A DNA stretch of 47,623 nt, from NCBI RefSeq assembly GCF_020991375.1, contig NZ_JAJLQZ010000029.1, positions 1 to 47,623 of the forward strand. Direction: 5' to 3'. Origin of the DNA: Glycomyces amatae (GTDB lineage: Bacteria > Actinomycetota > Actinomycetes > Mycobacteriales > Micromonosporaceae). Below the pieces are notes generated by a model. The model made no database searches. It was not told where the DNA came from and saw only the letters and a list, made by a program, of their open reading frames with translations. Below, piece by piece: positions 15,350-23,141 of this stretch (its first letter is position 1; each line of letters begins with the position of its first letter). Made by a program: the position numbers and the translations under genes.

Positions 15350-16891
15350 ATGGCGGATATCCGCAGTGCACTGCTCGAAGAGCTGCGCGAGATCGCCGCG
15401 CGACCCGTCCCCGCCTTCGACCCCGCCCTCGCGGACGACTACGCCGCCACCGGCCGCCGTCTCCCCTACGAGGCCCAGTACTTCGCGCGCCGCCGCCACC
15501 TCGCCGCGCTCGCCATCGCCGGCGAGGGCCCCGCCCTCTCCTCGCTCCTCAAGGACGTCTGCCAGGAGCGCTCCTGGGCCCTGCCCGCCCACTGGGGCAT
15601 CGACTTCGACCCGCGCACCTGCGTCGACCTCTTCGCCTGCGAGACCGCCCAGGCCCTCGCCGAGATCCTGCGCCTGCGCGAGGACGTCGAGGGCGCCGCC
15701 GAGATCGAGGCCGAGATCCGCGAACGCGTCCTCGACCCCCTCTTCGAATCCGAGTTCCCCTTCTGGTGGGAGCTGCGCATCTCCAACTGGACCGCCGTGT
15801 GCGCCGGCGCCGCGGGCATGGCCGCCCTCGCCCTCGGCTACGACCTCGACCTCATCCGCGGTCGCGTCCTCCCCGCCCTCCAGAGCTACCTGTTCTCCTT
15901 CGGCCCCGACGGCGGCTGCGTCGAAGGCGTCGACTACTGGGTCTACGGCTTCGGCTACTTCACCTACTTCGCCGAGGCCTGGCGCGACGCCACCGGCGAG
16001 GACCTCCTCGCCGGCAACGAGGCCATCGCCGCCTTCCCCGCCCGCGCCCAGCTCCACCCCGGCTCCTTCGCGACCTTCGGCGACGCCGGCCCCGACACGC
16101 TCCTCCCCGCGGGCCTGCTCACCCGCCTCCACGACCGCCTCGGCGTCCCCGTGCCCGCCGCCGCCCGCCCCCAGGCCTTCGCCGACGACGAGTGCGCCCG
16201 CTGGGCCCCGCTCACCCGCACCCTCGAATGGGGACGCCCCCTCCCCGAGGCGGTCGAACCCGGCCGCGCCTTCCTCGCCGACGTCGGCTGGTTCGTCGAG
16301 CGCCGCCGCATCGGCCGCCGCATGTGGGCCCTCGCCGTCAAGGGCGGCTACAACGACGAGCCCCACAACCACCTCGACCTCGGCTCGTTCCTCATCGCCG
16401 TCGACGGCGAGCAGCTCGTGTGCGACCCCGGCGCCGGCGAATACACCGCCGCCTACTTCGGGGACGAGCGCTACGACCAGGTCCACCCCTCCGCCGCATG
16501 GCACTCGGTGCCCACGGTCGAAGGCGCCGCCCAGCAGCTCGGCGAGGACTCCCGCGCCGAACTGGTCGACACCGGCGACGGCGTCGACGTCTACATCGAC
16601 GCCTACGGCGACGGCGCGCTCATCCGCAAGTTCGCCTGGACCGGGAACGCGGTCACCTTGGGGGACTTCGGACCCGAGATCACCGAGTCCTTCGTCAGCC
16701 GCATCCGCCCCGAACTCGACGGCGACCGCGCCGTGTGGGCGGGGGAGCGCGGCACCCTCGTCCTCCACGGGATCAACCCCGACGACGCCGTGGTCGACTC
16801 CGTCGACACCACCGACCACCGCGGACGGCCCGACCGGCTATGGGCGCTCCGCTTCGGCCTGAACGGCGGCCTCCGCTTCGAGCTCCTCTAG
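15350..16891 (+). CDS. Heparinase II/III-like family protein
   Basis: The 513-aa protein has an N-terminal helical part with YWVYGFGYFTYFAEAW, like the alpha-toroid of heparinase II/III-type polysaccharide lyases, and the family's conserved beta-sandwich motif GGYNDEPHNHLDLGSF followed by CDPGAGEYT (about residues 335-375). ATG at 15350 follows gaagg by 8 nt. There is no signal peptide, so action inside the cell on imported oligosaccharides is likely; substrate unknown. Its last 54 bp overlap the end of the convergent sulP-like gene. Confidence 0.85.
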   Translation: MADIRSALLEELREIAARPVPAFDPALADDYAATGRRLPYEAQYFARRRHLAALAIAGEGPALSSLLKDVCQERSWALPAHWGIDFDPRTCVDLFACETAQALAEILRLREDVEGAAEIEAEIRERVLDPLFESEFPFWWELRISNWTAVCAGAAGMAALALGYDLDLIRGRVLPALQSYLFSFGPDGGCVEGVDYWVYGFGYFTYFAEAWRDATGEDLLAGNEAIAAFPARAQLHPGSFATFGDAGPDTLLPAGLLTRLHDRLGVPVPAAARPQAFADDECARWAPLTRTLEWGRPLPEAVEPGRAFLADVGWFVERRRIGRRMWALAVKGGYNDEPHNHLDLGSFLIAVDGEQLVCDPGAGEYTAAYFGDERYDQVHPSAAWHSVPTVEGAAQQLGEDSRAELVDTGDGVDVYIDAYGDGALIRKFAWTGNAVTLGDFGPEITESFVSRIRPELDGDRAVWAGERGTLVLHGINPDDAVVDSVDTTDHRGRPDRLWALRFGLNGGLRFELL

Positions 16892-18562
16892 GAGCCCGTC
16901 GGACTTCAGGCGCCGGCGGGCGGCCGCGATCGCCTCGCTGGTGTGCTCGAACAGTCGGCCCCGCTGCCACAGCGGCTCCAGGATGCCGAGGGCCTCGAGC
17001 GGCTTGGCGTGCACCGGTTCGAGCCCCGAGAGGTACACCGCGATGCCGCGGTGCTCCAGGCGGCGCACCGCGTCGGCGAGCACCGTCGCCCCCGAGGCGT
17101 CCATCGTGGACACCCTGCTCATGCGCAGGACCACGACCCGCACGTCGGCCACGTCCAGCAGCTGGAGCAGGAACCGGTGCGCGGCGGCGAAGAACAGCGG
17201 CCCCTCCAGGCGGTAGGCCACGATGTGCTCGTGCAGCAGCGCCGCCTCCTCGTCGTGGTGGTCGGCCGGCTCGATCGGCTCCTCCTCGACCGACACGGAC
17301 CGGGAGATCCGCCCCAGGGCCAGGAGCCCGGCCAGCGCGACGCCCACCGCGACCGCCCACACCAGGTCGAGCACCACCGTCGCCGCGAGCGTGATCCACA
17401 TGACCGCGGCGTCGGCCCTCGTCGAGCGCGCCAAGGCGAGCATGGAGCCGATCTGGATCATGCGGATCGAGGTCGCGATGAGCACCCCCGCGAGGGCCGC
17501 GAGCGGGACGTGCGCGACCAAGGGGGCGAGCGCGAGCATCATGAGCGCCAGTACGAGCGCGTGCGTCAGGGCGGCGAGGCGCCCGGCCGCGCCCGAGCGC
17601 ACGTTGACCGCGGTGCGCGCGAGCGCCCCCGAGGACGGCATGCCGCCGAAGAACGGCGTCACCAGGTTCGCCACGCCCTGCCCGAACAGCTCGCGGTCGG
17701 GGTTGTGGTGCTGGTCGACGGTCATGTTGTCGGCCACCGTCGCCGAGAGCAGCGACTCGAGCGCGCACAGGGCGCAGATCGCGACCGCGGCGGCCACGAG
17801 TTCGGGCATCTCGGCGAAGTCGAGGAACGCGGCCTCGGGGGCCGGGATCGTGCGCGGCAGCGACCCGATGACCCCGACCTCGGTGCCCGCGAACCAGGTC
17901 ACGACCGTCGCGGCGACGACCGCCAGGAGCGGGGTGGGGATCTGGGAGTGCAGGCGCGAGCCGAGCAGGATCGCGGCGGCCACCCCGAAGGCGACCGCGG
18001 GCGGACCCCAGTCGGGGTCGGCGGCGAAGGCGGCCAGCGACTCCCATGCGCCCGTGAGGAGGTGCGCGTTCTGCGACGGCAGGCCGAGCGCGGGCGGCAG
18101 CTGCTGGACCGCGATGACGATGCCGACCCCGGCGGTGAAGCCCTCGACGACCGGGACGGGCACGAAGCGGGCGTAGCGGCCCGCGCCCGCGACCGCGAGG
18201 CCGATGAGCATGAGCCCGGCCATGACGCCGACGAGCATAACGCCCGCGTGGCTGTGGGTGGCGGCGAGCGGGACCAGGACCACGGCCATGGTGCCGGTGG
18301 GGCCGGTGATCTGGAGGTTGGAGCCGCCCAGGAACGCGGCGAGGGTCCCGGCGATGATCGAGGTGATGAGGCCGGCGAAGGCGCCCAGGCCCGAGGCGAT
18401 GCCGAATCCGAGCGCCAGCGGCAGCGCGACGACCGCGACGGTGAGCCCGGCGAGGAGGTCGGTGTGCCAGTGGCGTCTGATGTGCGCGAAGTCGGACCGT
18501 TCGGGAAACAGCTGTCGGAAGCGTCGCCGTTTCGTGGCAGTCGTCTCTCGGATGATGGTCAT
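16838..18562 (-). CDS. SulP-family anion transporter with STAS domain
   Basis: A 574-aa inner-membrane transporter. It has the SulP start (HWHTDLLAGLTVAVVALPLA), the motif GFGIASGLGAFAGLITSIIA, ITGPTGTMAVVLVPL and multiple membrane helices to about residue 420, then an STAS domain (VVVLRMSRVSTMDASGATVL). Members carry sulfate, bicarbonate or other anions; the substrate is not visible. ATG at 18562 is chosen, although a TTG at 18604 would add 14 residues; neither has a clear ribosome site. The 3' end overlaps the heparinase-like gene by 54 bp on the other strand. Confidence 0.93.
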   Translation of the reverse strand: MTIIRETTATKRRRFRQLFPERSDFAHIRRHWHTDLLAGLTVAVVALPLALGFGIASGLGAFAGLITSIIAGTLAAFLGGSNLQITGPTGTMAVVLVPLAATHSHAGVMLVGVMAGLMLIGLAVAGAGRYARFVPVPVVEGFTAGVGIVIAVQQLPPALGLPSQNAHLLTGAWESLAAFAADPDWGPPAVAFGVAAAILLGSRLHSQIPTPLLAVVAATVVTWFAGTEVGVIGSLPRTIPAPEAAFLDFAEMPELVAAAVAICALCALESLLSATVADNMTVDQHHNPDRELFGQGVANLVTPFFGGMPSSGALARTAVNVRSGAAGRLAALTHALVLALMMLALAPLVAHVPLAALAGVLIATSIRMIQIGSMLALARSTRADAAVMWITLAATVVLDLVWAVAVGVALAGLLALGRISRSVSVEEEPIEPADHHDEEAALLHEHIVAYRLEGPLFFAAAHRFLLQLLDVADVRVVVLRMSRVSTMDASGATVLADAVRRLEHRGIAVYLSGLEPVHAKPLEALGILEPLWQRGRLFEHTSEAIAAARRRLKSDGLLEELEAEAAVQAEAERP

Positions 18563-18658
18563 GAGGTGATTGTCCCGGATTGCGGTGCCCGCCTTCGCGT
18601 CCAACGCGCCGTGCCGCCAAGGCGGTCAAGGGAAATCACCGAACGGGCCCGGGCCCGG

Positions 18659-18691
18659 CCCGCCGCCGCGGGCCGCGCCCGCGGCGGCGGG
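18659..18691. other. 14-bp perfect GC hairpin in the divergent gap 18563-18993
   Basis: cccgccgccgcggg (18659-18672) pairs with 18678-18691 around ccgcg. The 430-bp gap between the divergent sulP-like and DUF6113-like genes is extremely G/C-rich, repeats cccgcgcgacac twice, and has no supported gene. Confidence 0.6.
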
Positions 18692-18980
18692 AGGCGCCGG
18701 GCCCCGCTCCCGCCCGCCGTCCGCACCCGTACCGCCGGAGCTCCGCGGTGTCCGCGGCCGGCGCCGCGTCCCGCCCGCCGCGCGCGCCCGCGCGACACGA
18801 CCGGTTGCAGTCGGCGGCCCTGTGCTCAGGCCCGCCCGCCGCCCGCCCGCGCGACACGTTCGGGTGACACGGGCGGGAGGGGCGGGCGTTCTTGTCGGAC
18901 CCGCGCGGGAGAGTGGGGCCTACCTTCCCCTCTCATGGAGGGTGGGGGTTGGGGACGGCAGGCGCTTCAACCGACTGCCG

Positions 18981-18986
18981 TAGGAT
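18981..18986 (+). promoter_or_regulatory. -10 box for leaderless DUF6113-like gene
   Basis: taggat followed by seven bases and GTG 18994. Confidence 0.65.
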
Positions 18987-18993
18987 CGCCACC

Positions 18994-19446
18994 GTGCGTG
19001 CGAAGGGACTCGAGACGTCGATCCGGATCGGCGGCGCGATCGTCGTGGCCGCCGCGGCGCTCCTCGCCGCCCTCGTCGAGTCCTTCCTGGTCCCCACCTA
19101 CATCGGCGGCATCGCGGTGCCCCTCGCAGGAGCGCTCGCGTTCTTCTGGAACTGGGGCCTCGCCGCCCTCGGCGTGTGGCTGGTCCGCGGACGCTGGATC
19201 GTCCCCCTCACCGCCCTCGCCTGGTTCGCCGTGGTCCTGACCGCCTCGATGCCCACCGCCGCCGGCTCGCTCGTCATCACCAGCGGCTTCAACGGCTACG
19301 CGCTGCTCCTGGCCGGCACCGCCGGCATCGCCGTCGCGCTGTGGCAGTATTTTCGACCCAGACCGGGCAATAAGCCCCGGCCCGCCGTCGGCTCGCAGGC
19401 CCCCCGGCAGGCAAGCCCCTCCGCCACGAAGGAGTCCCGACCGTGA
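18994..19446 (+). CDS. Small integral membrane protein (DUF6113-like)
   Basis: The 150-aa protein has about four membrane helices (IGGAIVVAAAALLAALVE; AVPLAGALAFFWNWGLAAL; IVPLTALAWFAVVLTASM; GYALLLAGTAGIAVALW) and a polar tail. It resembles the actinobacterial DUF6113 family. GTG 18994 fits a leaderless start (taggat 7 nt before); no ribosome site is seen. The stop overlaps the GTG of the next gene (GTGA), so the two are coupled. Confidence 0.75.
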   Translation: MRAKGLETSIRIGGAIVVAAAALLAALVESFLVPTYIGGIAVPLAGALAFFWNWGLAALGVWLVRGRWIVPLTALAWFAVVLTASMPTAAGSLVITSGFNGYALLLAGTAGIAVALWQYFRPRPGNKPRPAVGSQAPRQASPSATKESRP

Positions 19447-19928
19447 CCCTCCTCAGCCGCCTCCTCATGCCCCACTGGCCCTCCATCTACGGCTTCGCCC
19501 TCGGCCTCATCGCCGCCAACCTCCTCGGCCGCATCGCCTCCAAGGTCTGGGGCGAGGGCACGGCCGTCGGCGACCTGGTCGGCGTCTACACCTTCGGCGC
19601 CATGGCCGCCGTCGCCGTCGCCGCCGGCATCTGGTGGGGCCTGCGCCGCCAGCGCCGCCAGATCACCGGCGAGCTCCTCGTCATCTTCCTCGTCGCGACC
19701 CTCTTCGCGGTCCTGCTCAACCCGCTCATCGCCGGCGTCGACTACCCGACGCTCGACGGCGTGTTCTCGCAGACCCTCATCTACTTCGCGCTCCTGGCCG
19801 TCTCGGGCTGGGTCGGGTTCCTCATCGTCATGGCCCTCGGCGTCGACGTCTACGGCCGCGAGCTCAAGGCCACCAAGATCGCCTTCGAGCACAAGGCCAA
19901 CCCCTCCTCCCGCACCAAGACCGCCTGA
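19443..19928 (+). CDS. Small integral membrane protein, unknown family
   Basis: This 161-aa protein has about four predicted membrane helices (SIYGFALGLIAANLLGRI; GAMAAVAVAAGIWWGL; LLVIFLVATLFAVLLNPLIAG; TLIYFALLAVSGWVGFLIVM; total span residues 14-133) and a basic C-terminal tail. I do not recognise it. Start GTG overlaps the stop of the preceding membrane-protein gene, implying a joint complex or shared pathway. It converges with the GNAT gene, whose stop abuts directly at 19929. Confidence 0.8.
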   Translation: MTLLSRLLMPHWPSIYGFALGLIAANLLGRIASKVWGEGTAVGDLVGVYTFGAMAAVAVAAGIWWGLRRQRRQITGELLVIFLVATLFAVLLNPLIAGVDYPTLDGVFSQTLIYFALLAVSGWVGFLIVMALGVDVYGRELKATKIAFEHKANPSSRTKTA

Positions 19929-20846
19929 TCAGCGCCCCCGGTAGTGGTACCGGTAGCGCTCGGCGTAGCCGAGCCGCCGGTACAGCTCCAGGGCCGCCTC
20001 GTTGCCGGTCTCGACCTGGAGCGCCGCCCGGCGCGCCCCGACCCCCGCGCCCCACGCCTCCAGCGCCCTGAGGACCTCCGTCCCCAGGCCCCGCCGCCGG
20101 AACTCCGGCAGCGTCCCGATGTTGCTGATCGCCACCGTGTCGCCCGCGACCGCGCCCCGGCCCCGCGCCACCAGGACCCCGCCCCGGCGGACCTCGGCGT
20201 ACCCGCGGTCCGGCCCGGAGCCGAGGACCCGCGCCGCGACCGCGGCCCTGCCGGGGCCGGCCGCCTCCACCAGGGCCGCGCTCGGCGCGTCCGCGATCCG
20301 CGCCTCCCCGTCGTACGCGACCGGCCCGATCGGGCGGACCATGACCGCCGCCTCGGCCTCGGCCGCCCACCCGCGCGCGGCGAGCTCCCCGTCGAGCCGC
20401 CTCGCCACGGGCCCGGCCACCGCGATGAGCGGCCGCGCCCCGCGCTCGCCGTACCAGGCCTCCACCGCCGCCGCGGCCGCGTCCGTCCCGCCCTCGGGGG
20501 CCGTCAGCGCCAGCGCCGAGTTCGCGCGCCGCGTGTAGCCCTCCGCGTAGCGCAGCAGCCAGCCGCCCAGCTCGGCGGTGTCCGGCGCGGGCCAGGTCGC
20601 CGCCAGGAGCCGCTCGAGCCCGAGGATCTCGGAGAACGGGGTCGGCTTCGGCGGGATCGGCCGGGACGCCACGACGGCGGCGGCGTCGATGGTGACGACC
20701 GCCCCTGCGTCGGGCAGCACACGCCACCGCCCGGGGCCGAACTCGATAAGCTCCCCCGTGATGTCCGTGAACCGGCGACCCGGTCGCGGTTCGTCCAACC
20801 TGATCCGAACCGCCACGCGACGGCCGACATCCCCTGGTCCCAGCAT
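19929..20846 (-). CDS. GNAT-family N-acetyltransferase with N-terminal extra domain
   Basis: A 305-aa protein. Residues about 1-65 look like a small beta-barrel (DVGRRVAVRIRL, then GELIEFGPGRWRVL), followed by a GNAT fold whose acetyl-CoA site is ISNIGTLPEFRRRGLGTEVL and whose end is NEAALELYRRLGYAERY. Substrate unknown. The ATG at 20846 is chosen; a TTG at 20876 would add ten residues. It is divergent from fdxA, and its start region overlaps the fdxA promoter zone. Confidence 0.85.
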   Translation of the reverse strand: MLGPGDVGRRVAVRIRLDEPRPGRRFTDITGELIEFGPGRWRVLPDAGAVVTIDAAAVVASRPIPPKPTPFSEILGLERLLAATWPAPDTAELGGWLLRYAEGYTRRANSALALTAPEGGTDAAAAAVEAWYGERGARPLIAVAGPVARRLDGELAARGWAAEAEAAVMVRPIGPVAYDGEARIADAPSAALVEAAGPGRAAVAARVLGSGPDRGYAEVRRGGVLVARGRGAVAGDTVAISNIGTLPEFRRRGLGTEVLRALEAWGAGVGARRAALQVETGNEAALELYRRLGYAERYRYHYRGR

Positions 20847-20890
20847 CTGGCGCACCCCAAACCTTCGGGTCTGCAAATGGCAATAAGCTT

Positions 20891-20924
20891 TAGGCTCATC
20901 ACAGCGCAGTCCGCCCGACTGCGC
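20891..20924 (+). promoter_or_regulatory. fdxA promoter -10 and leader hairpin
   Basis: taggct at 20891-20896 is a likely -10 box. The leader then forms an 8-bp hairpin gcgcagtc/gactgcgc (20904-20911 with 20917-20924). The ribosome site aggaagga precedes the GTG at 20944. Confidence 0.45.
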
Positions 20925-20943
20925 GCTGTAGGAAGGACGACTC

Positions 20944-21264
20944 GTGACTTACGTAATCGCCGAGCCGTGCGTGGACCTGCTCGACAGGGCCTGCATCGAA
21001 GAATGCCCGGTCGACTGCATCTACGAAGGGAACCGGAAGCTCTACATCCACCCCGACGAGTGCGTCGACTGCGGTGCGTGCGAGCCGGTGTGCCCGGTCG
21101 AGGCGATCTTCTACGAGGACGACGTCCCCGAAGAGTGGGCCGCCTACACCAAGGCCGACGTGGACTTCTTCGACGACCTCGGCAGCCCCGGCGGGGCCTC
21201 CAAGGTCGGCAAGATCGACAACGACGTCCAGTTCGTGGCCGATCTGCCCCCGAAGGCGGAGTAG
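20944..21264 (+). CDS. fdxA: 7Fe ferredoxin (3Fe-4S/4Fe-4S)
   Basis: Small cytoplasmic electron carrier of 106 aa. Cysteines C9, C17 and C21-type spacing ([17 protein letters not shown]) and C40/C43/C46/C50 ([11 protein letters not shown]) match the 7Fe ferredoxins of actinobacteria. The tail is acidic, as in Mycobacterium FdxA/FdxC. It is followed after 5 nt by dapC, a conserved pairing in actinobacteria, although the reason for the pairing is not obvious. Confidence 0.95.
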   Translation: MTYVIAEPCVDLLDRACIEECPVDCIYEGNRKLYIHPDECVDCGACEPVCPVEAIFYEDDVPEEWAAYTKADVDFFDDLGSPGGASKVGKIDNDVQFVADLPPKAE

Positions 21265-21269
21265 CCGCG

Positions 21270-22385
21270 ATGGCGCTGCGCCGACTCCACAGCGCCTCCC
21301 CGGCGCGGCGGCTGCCGCGCTTCCCGTGGGACCGCATGGCCCCCTACAAGGAGCGTGCGGCGGCCCACCCCGGCGGCCTGGTCGACCTCACCGTCGGGGC
21401 CCCGGTCGACGACGTGCCCGAGTCCATCCGGCACGCGCTCGCCGAGGCCGCGGCCAGGCCCGGCTACCCCACGGTGGCCGGACCCGAGGCGCTGCGCGAG
21501 GCGATGCGCTCGTGGCTCCACCGCCACACCGGCGTCACCGAGGACGTCGCGGTCCTGCCCACGGTCGGCTCGAAGGAGCTGGTCGCGAACCTGCCGTTCC
21601 AGCTCGGGATCGGCCCCGGCGAGGCCGTGGCCTACCCCGAGGTCGCCTACCCGACGTACGAGATCGGCGCGATCCTCGCCAAGGCCGAGGCGCTGCCCGT
21701 GGCCGACCCGCGCGACGCCGCGGGCTCGCGGCTGCGGTTGGCGTGGATCAACTACCCGACCAACCCCACCGGTGAAGTGGCCTCCGTCGAGCACCTGCGC
21801 GACCTGGTCCGCTGGGCCCGCGACAGCGGCGTCGTCCTCGCCAGCGACGAGTGCTACCTGACCCTCGGCTGGGACGAGGGGCACCCGCCGGTGTCGGTGC
21901 TGGACCCGCGCGTCAACGACGGCGACCTCACCGGCCTCCTCGCGGCGCACTCGCTGTCGAAGCGCTCCAACCTGGCCGGATACCGCTCGGCGTTCCTCGC
22001 CGGGGACCCCGAGCTCATCGCCGACCTGCTCGAGATCCGCCGCCACGCGGGCTTCATGGTCCCCTGGCCCGTCCAGCAGGCCACGATCGCGGCCCTGCAC
22101 GACGAGGCGCACGCGATCGAGCAGCGGGCCCGCTACGAGCGCCGGCGCGGCGTCCTGCGCGGGGCGCTCGAGGCCGCCGGGTTCCGCATCGACCACTCGG
22201 CCGCGGGCCTGTACCTGTGGGCCACCCGCGACGAGCCGTGCTGGGACACCGTGTCCTGGCTGGCCGGGCGGGGCATCCTCGCCGCGGCGGGGGAGTTCTA
22301 CGGCGCCAAGGGGAACCGCCATGTGCGGCTGTCCCTCACGGCGACCGACGAGGCGATCGCGGACGCGGCGCGGCGCCTCAAGTGA
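21270..22385 (+). CDS. dapC: Succinyldiaminopimelate transaminase
   Basis: PLP-dependent class I aminotransferase of the lysine/diaminopimelate pathway. The 371-aa protein has NPTG at residues 165-168, D193 (ASDECY), the PLP-binding K231 (HSLSKRSNLAGYR) and the C-terminal Arg in RHVRLSLT. It starts with ATG five nt after fdxA. Assignment to DapC rests on similarity of motifs and the fdxA neighbour, as in Streptomyces and Mycobacterium. Confidence 0.92.
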   Translation: MALRRLHSASPARRLPRFPWDRMAPYKERAAAHPGGLVDLTVGAPVDDVPESIRHALAEAAARPGYPTVAGPEALREAMRSWLHRHTGVTEDVAVLPTVGSKELVANLPFQLGIGPGEAVAYPEVAYPTYEIGAILAKAEALPVADPRDAAGSRLRLAWINYPTNPTGEVASVEHLRDLVRWARDSGVVLASDECYLTLGWDEGHPPVSVLDPRVNDGDLTGLLAAHSLSKRSNLAGYRSAFLAGDPELIADLLEIRRHAGFMVPWPVQQATIAALHDEAHAIEQRARYERRRGVLRGALEAAGFRIDHSAAGLYLWATRDEPCWDTVSWLAGRGILAAAGEFYGAKGNRHVRLSLTATDEAIADAARRLK

Positions 22386-22393
22386 GCACATGA

Positions 22394-22429
22394 GGAAGGG
22401 GCCCGCAGCGGATGCTGCGGGCCCCTTCC
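22394..22429. terminator. Bidirectional terminator after dapC
   Basis: A perfect 16-bp stem (22394-22409 with 22414-22429, loop ggat) between the convergent dapC and the secreted-protein gene. Confidence 0.85.
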
Positions 22430-22443
22430 ACGTCACGGTCTCC

Positions 22444-22851
22444 TCACGGCAGGTCGACCGGCGCGTCGGCGGGCGCCGGCGCCGGCGCGGGCGCCGCCCC
22501 CTGGAGCGTCGCGAGGATCTGCTGGCAGGTCTCGTTCAGCGCCGCGACGTCGGGGACGGCGGGCGCGGGCGCCGGCGGCAGCTGCTCGGCCTCCGCGGGC
22601 AGCTCGGCCGGGGCCGGCGCGTCGGCCGGCAGCAGCGCCTGGACGTCGGTGAGGCACTGCTCGAGGTCGAGCAGGGCCTGCGGGTCCGGTGCGCCCGGCA
22701 CCGGCGCGGGCGGCAGCTGCTCGGCCTCGGCGGCGGTCACCGCCGGCGCGGCGGCGAGCATCGCGAACGGGACGGCCGCCCCGATCACGACCATCCGCCA
22801 GGTCTTCCGTGACTTCGTGGTCGGTGCTGCTTCGAACATGGACTCGGCCAT
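22444..22851 (-). CDS. Small secreted protein made of two AEAEQLPPAP repeats
   Basis: I do not recognise this 135-aa protein. It has a signal peptide (KSRKTWRMVV then hydrophobic IGAAVPFAMLAAAP, cleavage near residue 40 after AVTA). The mature part consists of two units, each starting AEAEQLPPAP, with a short helix and one cysteine (LEQCLTDVQALL and LNETCQQILATL), separated and ended by Pro/Ala-rich linkers (ADAPAPAELP; APAPAPAPADAP). The two Cys could form a disulfide. ATG at 22851 has cagggag about 9 nt upstream. The 290-bp gap up to 23141 has no supported gene. Confidence 0.75.
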   Translation of the reverse strand: MAESMFEAAPTTKSRKTWRMVVIGAAVPFAMLAAAPAVTAAEAEQLPPAPVPGAPDPQALLDLEQCLTDVQALLPADAPAPAELPAEAEQLPPAPAPAVPDVAALNETCQQILATLQGAAPAPAPAPADAPVDLP

Positions 22852-23141
22852 GAGGATCGCTCCCTGGATCGTCGTCGGCTCCCGGCCCGGGCGCGGCCCG
22901 GGGCCCGCTGGTGGCGGCCCCCCGACCGCCCTCCGGCGCCGAGCATCTGCTTCCCGTAGCACTGTAGATACCCAACGTGACGAATGAGCGGTTTCGGTGA
23001 AACCGATCCGCCGCCGAGGCGTCCACACTCGCCGGTGCGCCGCCGCGACCTCGCGGAACGCCCGAACGCGAGGTCGATCGTCCGATCGTCGACAAACCGA
23101 ACCCGCTGGCGGCTGTCGTACCCTTCGGCCACACTGGTCGG

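Noticed and set aside
13572..16862. Open frame of 1096 codons on the plus strand
   Set aside because: It is out of frame with the heparinase-like gene and antisense to the methyltransferase and MerR genes; its translation is low-complexity Arg/Pro/Ala, typical of shadow frames in GC-rich DNA.
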